Positions 31,936-45,459 of a stretch of DNA of 64,000 nt are shown here, in pieces; position 1 is the first letter of the stretch; each line of letters starts with the position of its first letter. The stretch is from the NCBI GenBank assembly GCA_963693085.1, contig OY856409.1:518980803-519044802 (forward strand), in the 5' to 3' direction. The translations under genes and the position numbers were made by a program. The stretch comes from Alisma plantago-aquatica. Its lineage: Eukaryota; Streptophyta; Magnoliopsida; Alismatales; Alismataceae. Under the pieces are notes generated by a model. The model did not search any database. It saw only the letters and a program-made list of their open reading frames with translations, and was not told the origin of the DNA.

Positions 31936-34900
31936 ACTAAGTATATAATTACCAAGACACGACCATAGCCATTCTCACAATGAGGTATGAACGTGTCCAT
32001 CCTCAAAGCATATGGGGTCAAGATGACATGGATACACAATCACTTGCACCTCACACACTCAACAGTATGCATTCTGAGTTTCCCTTAGGAATACTCGTTT
32101 CACCGTCCAGCAAGTTCTGACGTTGGAATGGATCTATGGCCAAGGAAACCACATGATTAGGGTTTTACTTGATTAGTTAATGTCAATTGGGTGAATTAAG
32201 GGTGCATCAAACAAGTGGACATACAAACCCTAATTCATTTCTAGCAAGCATTAATATAGAGCAACTCCAGAAGATATAAAACACATGAGGTATAAATATT
32301 GTCACATCACCACGTGATATCAATTTCTTTCACATAAGAAAGAGGATCAAACCTCCATTACGTATCAACCATTCCCAAGGGTCATTAAGACCATCACATC
32401 ATAATCACCTACAAGAACATCATTGTGTTTCCACACCTTATAACAAGGTTCAATAGACCATCACCATACTTGTGATACACATGTTAAGCACTACATAGAA
32501 TTAAGAAGCTTATGATGTTCATATGACAACACACTAGGGTTATATTAGTATTAAGAGCTTACCTTAATCATCATATAATCACACAAGAAGGCTAGATATG
32601 ATAGACCACCATCATACTTATAGTGCACACGTTTGGCAAAAGAAAATATCAACCATAAGGGCCATGATAACCACCAATTAACACATTAGGGTTACAATCA
32701 ACATTGAGAGACTATTCCATTATCATATGATTCACACAAGGAAGTTAAGTATGAACAGTCACCATCATTTGTTTACATTAATGTTAGGTTCAACAAGTAG
32801 TTCAAGTATGATTACCCATCATCACTTAGTTGTATTAGGGTTTCCCATTAGTTTTTTTGGTAGCTATTATCTTACATTCATACAAGGGTAAAGGTAATAC
32901 TAAAAAGTTAAGGGTATACCACCATCTATTCTACATCATCAAAACCAAACCACAATGCCATGAGCATCACCCCAAGACCATCGAATATTGAGTAGGTAAA
33001 ACCGTCATTTGCACATAAGTAAATACCTTGAACAAATCATATAGAGAAACCATCAAGTTGTGACCTAGGAAGAGTCACCAACTTAACCTACTCAAGCCAT
33101 CATTTGATAACTCAAAGAAAACCATCAGTTGAAGAGATAAGAAGCACCATCATTTGCTGACTCAAAGGACACCGTCGATTGTGACACCTAGGTCCACCAT
33201 CGGTTGTGGTGTTCAGGGTCACCATCAGTTGACGATCATGGGTCAAAGAGACCATTGAATATTGGAGTCAGAATATCTATTGGTTGATGGATCAGTGGGG
33301 CCATCGAGTGTTAGACCCAGTGGATCCATTGAGTGTTGGACCCAGTGGAGCCATCAATTGTCATCAACATGTGGTAAAACAAGGCAAAAACACAAGAGAA
33401 ACCATCATTTGGTGGAAGAGAAAGAACCATTGATTGAAACCACCACAAGAGAATTAAGACCATCGATTTTTGAGAACTAAGGAGACCAAAATAGACCTTA
33501 AGGTTTGACTATCGATTGGCATGAGAAAAACAAGCAAAACAACACCAAAAGCAAGTCCATCGGTTCTAGCATGAAGGTAAACCATCAATTTATGCACGAG
33601 GTAGAAAACAACTCAAAAACCTTAAGTGAAACCCATCATTTGAGAGACATCAAGGACCGTCATTTGTCATGCAAGCAAGTTCAAAGGCTTCCTCTACAAA
33701 AGGGAAGTAATGCACTAGATTAGAACACATCCAAGAATATGAACCACCAAATAACTAGCACCTAAGCTCAAACCCTATGCAAAGGTAGGATCTTTCTACT
33801 TAGAACTTAGTTTTAAAGCAAGATCTAGCACATGCAAGCTATAAGTAAGAAATAACCATCGAGAAAGTTATATGACTCCCCTGTAGGAAGAAGAAGAAAC
33901 TACAAATAGCAAGGTAGATTGAGAAAAAGAGGAAGAAACCCTAGCTCAAGCACTCCACATGACCAAGCAAGCTCCTTCTCCAAGAAAGAGAGAAAACCCT
34001 AGGTCAAGGAAGCAAGAAAGAGGTGTTCTTTAAGCACTAGAGCATGCTGCCCCATGGAACACCATGGACATGTCAAATAAGAAGGAATAAGGAGGTAGAA
34101 CAGCAAGAAAAAATGAAGGAAAGAAGGTATATCTTGCTTTCTTAGGTGAAGAACAAGCTTAGAAAGCTCTACAAGCTCGAGGAGAGGGTAGACCTGAACC
34201 CTAACCACACATGCAAGGAGATTGACCACCTTCTTATACTTTTGGCACCTTCTTCTATACCAAGAAAGGGAGGACAAATATATAGATAGAAAGGAAGATA
34301 AAGGGGGTGAAAATGGTTCATTTTCATGCTATGGGAAGGTATCAAAACTAAGGGTGAGAGGGGAGAGAAGGTTAGGGTGTCCTACTAGGTTTGCCATGTG
34401 TCCATGTCCTAAAGGGTCACATACATGCAAAGTAGAAGCTCCATAAATTGTGAGAGTGTATAAGGCCATCAAACATTGTCTTCCTTGGGTGGCCATCGAG
34501 TTTCAAAGCATGGTGACCATCAGTTTTGGATCCTAGGTCACAAGGGCGAAAACCATCTTTTGAGCACCTCTTTAGGTAAACCATCGACCCAAGGGGCTAC
34601 AAGAGGGGAAACCATAGACCCTAAAACCTATAGGGAACTTCAAGGAATCACCATAGGAGCCCAAAAACATCAGATCCCATCCAACCAGGAAGACCATCGA
34701 GTTATGGCCTCCAAGGTAGCTCATCTATGAGGGCAAAACCTAACTCAACCCTAGATAGAAGTCACCATAAAACCAAGGTGCATCTAGGTGCCCCAAGGTT
34801 AAAATAACTCCAACATGATATGAAAACATGTGAGGAACAAAAATCACTTGACAAAGTACAAGAAAACCATAGATATGGGTAAATTGTAGAAAAGTCCAAA

Positions 34901-35071
34901 ATAAGCATGAAATTGCATAACTTGCTCAAACAATGTCGAAAGTGGACCAAAATTGAAACTTAAGCTTGTCACATTATATAAAAGCACCTAAGAAGGTTAT
35001 ATTAAGGTTTTAAGAACTTAATTATGGTAATAAAGAATGTTCAACCAAAAAGCAAGCTTAAGGGCCTTACA
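31936..35071 (-). repeat. Gypsy-1 LTR 2 (middle), 5'-truncated on the plus strand
   Basis: Starts abruptly at about 31936 inside LTR sequence (matching LTR 1 from about 27740) and ends ...GGGCCTTACA at 35071. It has the 1-kb segment missing from LTR 1. At 33100-33480 there are many loosely repeated ACCATCGATTG-like units (for example ACCATCATTTG, ACCATCGGTTG and CCATCGAGTG). Confidence 0.8.
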
Positions 35072-38000
35072 ACCATAAACCCCTAATAGGGGTTTCACCC
35101 CTAAAATCTAAGGCATGCAAAGTGGGTTACCTCCTATGCAACTAATCCAAAAACCTCCACAGAATTACTTCCATATTATGATGATGTCACAAAATTCTCA
35201 TAGAAAGAATGTTTTTCTCCCTCAACTCTTGTAGGTGTTATCTTGGTTCAACATAGAAACCTCCACATAAGAAACATCCTTTAACGACTCCACATTTACT
35301 ATTTGTATCACTTTTTATATATAGGGTGACACTTCCTCAATCATGGAATGTAGAAGCTACTGTGTAACATGTACAACTCTGGTAAAAATTCCAACTCAGA
35401 ACTCTAGCTGTCATCTGGAACTATATCCATATGTTGCTAAATCATCATGTCCCTCATCATTGTCTGTTGTATCAACACATCACTCAACCATACTTTCTTG
35501 CTTTTACTGACCATGGAATGTCCTATATCTCCTACCATATGTAACTTCATAAGGTTTCATATCTATTCTCCTCCAATGGTTGTTGTAGTAAGCACTCAAT
35601 CAATTAGGAGGCTATCCCCTAACTGTCAAGAACTATAAGGCATATGTTCTTAGAAGATTCTCCAATTGTTTGAATGGTTGACTGACCATTTGCCTACAAA
35701 GTAGGGTTGTGTTGAACTTTTACTATATCCTTATATATGCATACTTCTAATGTTTCTTATTGACTAGATGAAAACTGTACACTTGACCATATCCGTGTCA
35801 TACCCTGTTCTATACTTGGCTAGCATTGCGCGTTCCTCATATTATGATACATCTGTGTATATACTGGATACATCACATGTATTGTAGATGAATCCCCTCA
35901 GGTACTATCCCACATACACCATCAACATCTGGCACCATTGTATGGTTGTAGAATCATACAATGTCTTGCCACTTAACCTATGGAAGCTATCATGCTCTCT
36001 ATTGTGCTACTCTGATCTGATGTCTTGCATCATGGTATCATTTACTTGTACTTCTCTGTCCTGCTGTAGAAATGTTGATTTGACTTGTAGCTGTGTCCAT
36101 GATCTTATTAACTGAGAGGCTTCTAACTGTACATCTTCCTACTGAAGTAATGTTGGCATGTCTTAGTTGATGATACGTCGAATAGCATAACTATGTCCTA
36201 TCTACAAACTTTGCCAAAGATGACTTCCCGATTGACCCTATATTGTATCGACACATATCCCAAACCATTCCTTAAAGCATTACAAAAGATGATGTATCCT
36301 TCCCTTTATTGTGTCTAGTGTAACATTGACACACTTGTCAACTTATTCTTCTAAATCTAGAAAGAACATTGACACCGATGTTGACACCTGTCATTCCATA
36401 CAAGAAGGAACATCTCTCCTAGTCAACCTTGTTAGGGTTAAGGCAACAACACTGACATTCTAAATTGATAGTGTCATGCTAGGCTTAATAAGCTTTGAAT
36501 CTCAACCAGTGTCTGGAACTGCTCCCACTCTAACACTGTCTTCACTTTATTTGGATTTGCACAAACTACTTAGCAGACATACCATAACCCAAACAAGACA
36601 CTTTAGTCACCCCAAACTCAATCTTGCTGAACTTGGCACACAATCACTACTACTTGAACACTCCTAGGGTTTAGAGGATATGTTGTGCATGTTGTTGACC
36701 ATCTCTGAAGTACATTGAGATGTTATCCAAAAAACTTGCCACAACTCATAAGTACATGACCTGAGCACTATGTTCCTCAAGTCCATCAACGTTACCGATG
36801 CATTGGTTAGTCTAAATCGTACAATGATGAACTTATAGTGAGCATGCAACTTATGTCATCCACTATGATATCTGATGATATCCCATCCTCAAGTCTATCT
36901 GAAAGATCACTATAGAACCTTTTAACTAATCAACAAAGAATCTATATGTAGTAGTGGTTTGGTCCAGTTGTTAGTAGCCCATATACATCACCATGAAATC
37001 ACTCTTCTTCTTTCTAGACAACACTTGGAGGATCTCAACATCCAACTCTCTCTGTCTAAAGGGAAAGAAATATCGAGAAGTCTCATATGATAAACATCTT
37101 CTAACTCACATACTACTGGTACATCCCTAGATACTAGGAGTCATCACCTTGGTATCCACTACATGTGCTATAAGGAACTCACATCCTTGTCTCATCCATT
37201 TTTCCACCATCATAATCAACTCAAAACGTACATGAGGAGTCTTCCTAACTCTTGGAAGTCTCAAGAAGCATGTTCGTCACAAAACATCATGATCTTAGAA
37301 CTATAGTCCAAAACAGCCACACGTCACATCCAGATACCCACCCCTAGGATTACAACAAATCCACATGCACCAAGTGGCATAATATCTACTTGAATGCTGC
37401 ACTCCAAAAAGAAAGAACACAAGGAAAACACACTTCCTACAACACAACAACACTGCCTAGGGGTTACTAGCAAGGGGTTATCGATTCTATCTTCATCATG
37501 CAAGTTACACCCTTTACACATCATTTTACCTTTTTTATCTGGGTTCCTTTCCATCAACATAGGAATTATTAAGATTATCGTATCTCATTGCTCTTTTCTC
37601 ATTAAATGTTCATCATTCTTTTGTATGTCCCTTTGTTTTATCATGTTTTCCAACCACTTTTCAAGGGGTTACTCATAATATTTCACATTTTCTTCATTAA
37701 ACAAGGATCATCCCCCCTTTAATCTTTTCCATGTGTCATGATAATTTTACTTTATCACTTTCTTACATGCATTGCTTGATCTGAGATCAGCCCAGGTTCC
37801 ACTTTATCCATCTGTCATTGTTCTTATTCATCTTCTTATTTCAAACTTATCTCAGGAGTCTCTTCCTTTTATGTGGATTTTATACATTGAATCATTTCTT
37901 TAACATATATTCATCTCTCTTTCACTTCATTATCTTCTTGAATTATAGTTTCAAGAACTCCTCTTTCGCCTATTTGTGTTCAGATTCAGTTTATGGTATC

Positions 38001-38332
38001 ATATCTTTCTCTTTAGTTACCAACATTTCAAGTTTTGATAGGTTACAATGTGATTTTCATCTTCTTTTAGGGTAAAATGGAGATATTTTCACCATGATTT
38101 TATGTTTATTATGCTCTTTAGATTGTTTCAAACTGACTACTTGATTAGAGTAGTCATAAAGATAACAATCTAAGAGTTGCACACTTACTTTTTCTTCAAT
38201 AATTGAATACCTATCCAGGGCATCTAAGTACTCAGATTAGGCTGTATGCTTCACGTTTACATATCACATTCACTTAGTTAGACACCATCCTAGTCTAAGT
38301 CCTAGTGTCCCTGTAGACTCAGCGAACCTAGA
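35072..38332 (-). pseudogene. Gypsy-1 internal region, copy 2 (longer)
   Basis: Homologous to 29853-31935 through 35072-37135 with the same reverse transcriptase block (minus 36849-36664, HYKFIIVRFRLTN). It continues upstream where copy 1 is cut. At 37125-37215 the minus strand reads WMRQGCEFLIAHVVDTK, the conserved protease-RT linker of Tekay-type Gypsy elements. Further upstream (37300-38330) should be gag and leader, but I find only a cysteine-bearing 78-codon stretch (37560-37324) that I cannot assign. Stops and frameshifts are frequent. Confidence 0.75.
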
Positions 38333-38344
38333 GCTCTGATACCA
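38333..38344 (-). other. Primer-binding site of Gypsy-1
   Basis: GCTCTGATACCA, the complement of the initiator Met-tRNA type site TGGTATCAGAGC, six bases before the LTR start at 38351. Confidence 0.8.
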
Positions 38345-38350
38345 CCAAAT

Positions 38351-40558
38351 TGTGACAATTTGTCACACAAAGTGAGATTACTCAAAACTTAAACATGACC
38401 GACCCCTAAAAAACACATATCTAAAAAGAGGGTTAGCTAAAACCGATTAAACATTCCAAACATGTCCAAGAAAATTTGCATAGAAGCCCAACATCCTCTA
38501 TATGTTCATATATTATGCCAAGTATCTTTTACAATTGCTCCATGGCCTTAGACACAACATATACATACAACATATCATTATCCACACATGTCACATGTAC
38601 AAGCTTCACAATGCTACCAAAACTTGATTTGATTGAAAAATCATATAAAAAACTTTCCCGCTTGAACCTGAGAGTACAAGGATGACTCTAGAACACCCTA
38701 GACATCTAACAACCTTTTATAAGGCCCATCACCACAACTCCTCACTACCACGGGTTTGCTTCCGCTGCTGCCAAACACCTAAAAAGATGTGGTGACCCAC
38801 ATGGTGAGGCCCATGTCCCGATGAGAGATATAACTTTCAACACTGCTTATTGATTAGAGAAAGTTATATTATTAAACAGATTAAGAAAACTAAATGTAGA
38901 ACTTCCTTAAGAGAGACTTAATCAAAGTCTTATTCATACGATTGCAAGGTTAACATTATTATCAGAAGATCGGGTGTATTTAACATCATGGGCATGACTA
39001 TCATTATGATTCTAACTAGTATCATGAACATAGCTAAGTGTATTAGTATGTATAACATGATAAGAATATTTTTCATCATAAGTAGAGTTAACAACATAAA
39101 AACAACTATCAGATGAGCGTAATTAGAAATAAAAGCATATCTAATTATAGAGGCATGACTAGCAGTGTAAGCATTGTTAACAACATGAGATAGCTAACAT
39201 CATATTTATAACCAACATTAATAGTACATCTACTCAACATAAGCATGGCTGCTTCTCTTATTGCACTATACATCAAGTATATGTGAAAATAGAAAACAAA
39301 GGTTATCATCCAATGTGAAGCACCGTGTATAATCCTAAATATATATGCTACACGGATGTATTACATCTTTTATTACTGCTATGAGGATTTGAGTCGTACC
39401 ACCCAAATCCAACTGACCATTGCTAAGTCAAAATTAATGCCATACAAGATCTCAAAAGAGCCGGAATGCAATATCTTCTCCCCACTCGGTCAGTATGAGT
39501 GAACACCACAGTGACATATCAGTCAAACTTCCACCACTGACATATAGTCAAGCTGAAAACACCTAGCCCGCCTTGGTACAGGTCATAACGCTAGACACTA
39601 GGGTACGAAAACCTACTACCAAGGTACAACCACAATTGTCCTTCAATCACATCAAGTATATAATCACCAATACATGACCGTAGCCGTTCTCACACCGAGG
39701 TATGACCATGACCATCCTCAAAACACATGGGGTCAAGATGACAAGGACACACAGTTACTTGCACTCAGATAGTCAATAGTATACATTTCGAGTTCCCCTT
39801 AGCAATTCTCGTTTCACCACCTAGCAAGTTTTGATGCTGGAATGGATCTATGGCTAGGGAAACTACATGACTAGGGTGTCACTTGATTAGTTAATGTCAA
39901 TTGGGTGAATTAATCCTGCATCAAATAAGTGGACATACAATCCCTAATTCATTTCTAGCAAACATTAATACAGAGCAAGTCCAGAAGATATAATACATTT
40001 GAGGTATACATCTTGTCACATCACCACATGATATCAATTCCTGTCACATAAGCAAGAGGATCACACCTCCATTAGGGCTCAACTATTCCCAAGGGTCATT
40101 AAGACCATCACATCATAATCACATGCAAGAACATCACCTATCTTTCCACACCTTATAACAAGGTTCAGTAGACCATCACTATACTTGTGATACATAGGTT
40201 AAGCACAACATTGCATTAAGAAGCTTATGATATTCATATGACATCACAGTAGGGTCAAATTAGTATTAAGAGCATTCCTTCATCATCATATCATCACACA
40301 GGAAGGATAGGTATAATAGACCACCGTCATACTTATAGTGCACATGTTTAGCAAAAGAAAGTATCAACCATAAGGGACATGATAACCACCAGTTAACACA
40401 TTAGGGTTACAATCAACATTGAGAGACTATTACATTATCATACAATTCACACAAGTTAAGTATGATCAATTACCATCACTGGATTACATCAAGGTTAGGT
40501 TCAACAAGGTAGGTCAAGTATGATTACCCATCATCACTTAGTTGTATTAGGATTAGCA
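38351..40558 (-). repeat. Gypsy-1 LTR 3 (5' end of the array), truncated
   Basis: Begins TGTGACAATTTGTCACAC and follows LTR 1 closely (38460-40280 against 26540-28400), then follows LTR 2 (to the equivalent of about 32850). Homology stops at about 40558 at TGTATTAGGATTAG, so roughly half the LTR is missing. Confidence 0.8.
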
Positions 40559-43500
40559 AATTACTGAAATTTTTTTATGCTTCTCTTCTTTATTTTATTA
40601 TTTCCATGATCCACATGAAGCGTATCACAATATGTTAAGGTATCAAAACTATCTATGATTTTATCGTACAAGCTGATTTATAGTAGACCCAAGAATCTAT
40701 GTCTAAAGAAATTAGCTCCCTGACCTGCTATGGGGCGTGGCACTTGCCACGTCTGGTCTCGATTTCTTGATCAACTAGTAGAATAAAATCAACTCATCCT
40801 CTAGACGTAGTGACGTGTGAGATACGACACAAGAAATTGAGTTTGTAGCCGATTAGACACAAGTCGCAGCAGTCCAGTAAGGCACACAATTTTGAATTTA
40901 TAATCAATCACACAATATTGTTACTTGTACGTGTACGAGTTTTATTATAGTGGATTCACTGTTTTTTATAGGATCGCATATTTGAAGCGCAAACTACTAC
41001 CCACTTATATTAGCTACTTTGCTTTTAGAATATAAAACAGTTTATGATTTATTTTGACTATATCTGAGATACAGAAAACAATAAAAGTTAACTTAGCTTA
41101 AAGTGTGGTATATTTTAGAGATAGACATCCAGACTGGGGTCGTCCTCCACTCCTGATAAAGCCACCTACATCTTCTTGCAATTACACAGACATAGATATT
41201 ATAATAACCGAGTCAGTAATTATAGTTAAACAAGTAGTAGCATTGAGGGACGTAGTAAAAATGGAAATTAGCTGCTCATGTCTGAGTCAGGTATACAATG
41301 CTCTAAATTGAAGCTGAGTTCCATCGTTATTTACAGTTAGTTGGGGAGGTCGAAGTCAAATAAGATAAACCGTAACGTGGAGCGGATACAGATCTACTTC
41401 AAGTTTTGTCCTGACTGTAAGCATGAACTAGTAATATATCTTTGACGAGGTGGAGTGTGATGGTGGTGGAGCATTTTATGGCTGACAGATAGGTGTTTGT
41501 AGAAATTACATATTGTCGTGGGCATAGGATATATGACAAGCATTTTGTAGTGGCAGAGTAGTGCGAAAGTGGGCGGTGGTTCGAACTAAGAACTTCGGTG
41601 GAGGGATTCTATTTATAGGCATGGGGTATGGATGAAGGATTGTGGAATCTAGTCGAGGTGGAGTCATTATCATGACTGGAGGCCTTTGATATTTGAATGC
41701 TTTGCCTCCTGTTCGGTCAAATGCCGATATCCCAAAATCTAGATTTCATCGTATAAAAAGTTATCTGATCGGATCAATAATGGTTTTAGAAGTCAGTCCT
41801 TGTATTCACTCGAGTAGCCTTTTACTGGTCCCTTCGGCTTTTGAGATCAGAAGCTTGTTACTTGAGGTCCTCTTGTCTTGGCACGACCGAGTACATCAGT
41901 TGGATATCCGACTATGGACTACAAAGTCTCTCGACCTATAGGGAGAGGGGACGATCTTGTTTCTTTTTCATCCTTATGATGAGAAAAAGGATGAGGATGG
42001 CCTATTGGTAGCACAACCTTCCATTGATTTGGGCTGTCACAATTCTTTTCTGGCTTGATAAAGAATTCTGACTCGGCCAAGGAAAGCACTGACAACGACT
42101 GAAAGGAAAGAGTCCATGTAGCAGCAATGCCCCTCACAAAACATTAGGTTTTGCATCTATTACGTAGAAAAAGAGAGAATCCATTTCAAATATCCACGCC
42201 TCCCGACAACATGTGAAATGTTCAAGAGTGGTCCTTTTTGGATATATAATCTAATTCGAAAGTGGAGTTCGGGGACCAACAATTTAATGGAAAATTATTT
42301 TCACGTCTAGTCCGGAGAATACCTTTTTTTGTTTTATTGATCATTCCTCATTTTCTTTTATGTGAATTACCTAGCAATGAATCCCACCTTTTTATCCCTC
42401 CATCTCTCGAGCCCCGAGGAACCCACAACCCCAGCCCCTGAGCTTCAATATTTTAACTAATTATATGTGGGCACATGATATCTACGAGGATTCAGTCACC
42501 TAGTCGAATGACATTTGTGAGTGATGGATGTGTCTTCGGTTGCAATGGGACCTCATTTGTCGTTATCATGTCCTATTCACATTCTTTGAAAACGGCTCAG
42601 GTACAATTATTGAGAAGTAGCCGAATAAGTCCAAATTCAATGAATTTCAAGTCAAAGTGTGGTCTCCTTGTGTAACTTACATAGAATTAAAGAATACCAA
42701 GATTCAATAAATATATGAGACATTTCTCTACATTCTAAAGCAAAATAATTTTAACTAAGATTGCATCTAAAATTGATGTTATCGACCACTCTACACTTAA
42801 AGATTTTCTTGTCTCGAGTATAGCAGTCAACTAAACTAAGGAAGTTTTTTTGACAAAAGGCTTTTGTGGTTTAGAACAATTATGTTCTTGGAAAAAGAAC
42901 AATGAAGCATTTTGTATAGAATTTAAAACAAGGAAATCTCCATTATGTGTCTGCCATTTAAAAAGTTATTAAGACTTCATCACGCTTGATAGAATTCTCA
43001 AGGGTATTTAATTCAGTCCCTTATGAACTTTGAGATGCTTAGACTTGATTTAACATATCATAGGTTTTTAGGTCTCAAATTTGATCTTATAAGTGTCGAA
43101 TATCTCTAATAAACATTGATAGATTTCTCAAAATTCAAGTAAATATTGATCATTAAAACTTAATCCTCATTTACACTCTCAGTTTGGAACATAGTGAATC
43201 TTCCACATTTATGGTCTGAAAGGATTTTTCCCTCTAACCTATACTTAAGTGAGGTAATAACACAAAATGCATGCCAAGAATAAATCTTTGTTCAAGAGGT
43301 TTTTCATATTTTAGAAGAGGTGTATGAGGTACTGAAACTTGCCTTGGTGAAGTCAATCACTACCAAACAATCTATTATTATAAACTTCCACCTTGGGTCA
43401 TGTTCTCTTTTAGTAGTTTTGCTATTATTCCAATAGACTTCAATTAATTTTTCAAGAGACTCTAGATTGAGTTGATATTTTCCCATGTTAGCTTATGAAA

Positions 43501-43576
43501 GATCGTAAAGACATCAAGAGTAAATTATTTTAGAAATCACAATATCCCATCATTATGCTTCCATACAAGAATGAAG

Positions 43577-43611
<35 letters not shown>

Positions 43612-43620
43612 CCAAGCATT
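40559..43620. other. Unassigned region between two LTR elements
   Basis: About 3 kb with no family I recognise. A minus-strand TATA-like CTATAAATAG at about 41618-41609 and an AGTCCGGAGA-type GC-richer stretch (41300-42420) could belong to an old LTR or a low-copy sequence. Short open stretches (41105-41311, 41693-41941, minus 42137-41919) show no motif. It ends in a TA run (43577-43608) next to the following element. Confidence 0.45.
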
Positions 43621-43625
43621 ATACC
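43621..43625. other. Target-site duplication ATACC, left copy
   Basis: ATACC before the left LTR; the same five bases follow the right LTR at 49877-49881. A 5-bp duplication is usual for LTR retrotransposons. Confidence 0.8.
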
Positions 43626-45459
43626 TGGTGAATGCCCACTCATCATGGTTTTAGTTGCATTTTAGATTTAGTTTTATATATTTCATTTGGATTATACTCC
43701 ATATTACACTTATTATAAGTTTTGAGTAGTTTATACAATTTATTTGACATTTAACATATTTTTGGTATTTAATTTATAGGTTGATGCAAGAGAAGAGAGA
43801 AGCAATTATCCCTCCATGAAAAACCCAAGAGAATGATCAAGTATTGCATATCCTCACTCCCCAACTCTGACAATTGGAGTGAGGATCATCAACATGTATG
43901 TGGTCACTCATATGATTATAACTTTTTCATATAAACTCAGAATTAGATGATCTAAATGCCAATGGATGAAGAATTATCTTTTTTTTTAACAACATTTGGT
44001 GAGGAATTTAGTTTCCTTTGAAAAAGTATATAAATGGTATAATCCAGTTGGTCAACTCACCCTTGTGTCGCTTTGTGAGTGGGGTGACTAGGCTGTAGAT
44101 AGAAGGTGGGTTGGCCGACTGATGACCACTAGTCATCCAATCAAAATTCATCTTCATTTGGTCAATAACCAATAGGAACTTCTACACAATTTTTTATCAT
44201 AAGATCAGATTTGTAAACCGGATGACCCATCTATAGTAAGAAATTCTTATCAGTAAGCGAGTCTCTTGAGTGGAAAGCTGGTCGACTAATCAAAAAGTAT
44301 ACTACAACACTAAAATGGCTCTAGGTTCCACATCCAATGTGGAAATTGAGTGGTTCAAATTGGATTGGAAGTGTAATTTGACTATGTCACAAAAAATATA
44401 TGTACTAGTTTCTTTCAATCAGCCAGATGGCCTACATTGCTCAAAACTTCTATGATGGAAATATGGGGCAAAAATGAGTGACAATCGTTGGATTGATTTG
44501 GATGAAACTAATATTTTACGGGCCAAAACAAAAGTACTTGGGGGACATTAGCAAGGGTTCAAGACCTATTCTCTTCCATTCAAAACCCTAACTACCACCA
44601 AAGAGTGTCAGAGATGGAAATTGACAGCTTGATGTGGAGATACACTCCATCAAATGATGTGACTATAGATTTCCGCAATCATTCAGGGAGTTATTACGAG
44701 ACCACTGAGCTTCTCCTCCACGATACTATCTTATTGATGAGATTCTTCTTCTTCTTTCTATTTTTGTATTGTGAACATGATTAGAGAGTAGTTATTATAC
44801 TGGGACATGGGAATTAAGTCTACTATTAGTAATCTATGTCTACATTGTTAATATTTGTATGATTATCTAAATAGATAATCGATTGTTTAATACTTGATTT
44901 ATTGTATGATAATCTATATTGTATGAATGTTATAATCTGAGACATAGAAAACTTGAAAAATAGGATTAGAACGCCAAACAATATCATTAAACACCAAATG
45001 AGACCACCAAAGGGTGTTCTATGGAAAGACAGTTTAAAGATCCGTAGGAAACGAGACCTCAAGCCTCCGCAAAGATCAGTCAATCTAGATTTTATATTCT
45101 AGAAGGATCTGAAATCTCTTGGTCCTAATTCAATATTCATATGAAGGAATGACACAATGTTCAGAATAATTATCATCATCCTGGTAATTTTGTCATAGTA
45201 TAAAAACATTTCTGGCTTAGTTCAGTTTATTTTTTTATTTTGTTAATTTAGTTCATAAATCAATCACCCTTTTTAATTCCTTTTTATTAGTTAGGATAGA
45301 ATTCAGATAGTTCTAAAAATTTTATGTTTTAGGTGCAATCCTTAGTTGTACTATGATAAGACCATCTGCTTGTGGGTGGTCATTATTGCATGTTAGTTCA
45401 GGTAAAAACTTAACAATTTCTTCCTAGGTCAATTTCTTATGCTATAAAATATCACATCA
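43626..45459 (+). repeat. Left LTR of the Athila-like element
   Basis: 1,834 bp, TGGTGAATGCCC...ATCACATCA. Collinear with 48012-49876 with many substitutions, which points to an old insertion. Confidence 0.85.

Larger units (their letters stand above)
26435..40558 (-). mobile_element. Gypsy-1: Tekay/Del-like chromovirus array, LTR-int-LTR-int-LTR
   Basis: Three related long LTRs (26435-29852, 31936-35071, 38351-40558) separated by two related internal regions (29853-31935, 35072-38332), all minus strand. The internals carry protease-RT linker, reverse transcriptase, integrase and chromodomain remnants typical of Tekay/Del. A primer-site complement lies at 38333-38344. The first internal region lacks its 5' part, and the middle LTR lacks its start; one deletion probably removed both. 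The right LTR is truncated at 40558. Target duplication cannot be tested. Confidence 0.8.

Noticed and set aside
37324..37560. Gag zinc knuckle in Gypsy-1 copy 2
   Set aside because: Cysteines are present on the minus strand, but their spacing does not fit CX2CX4HX4C.
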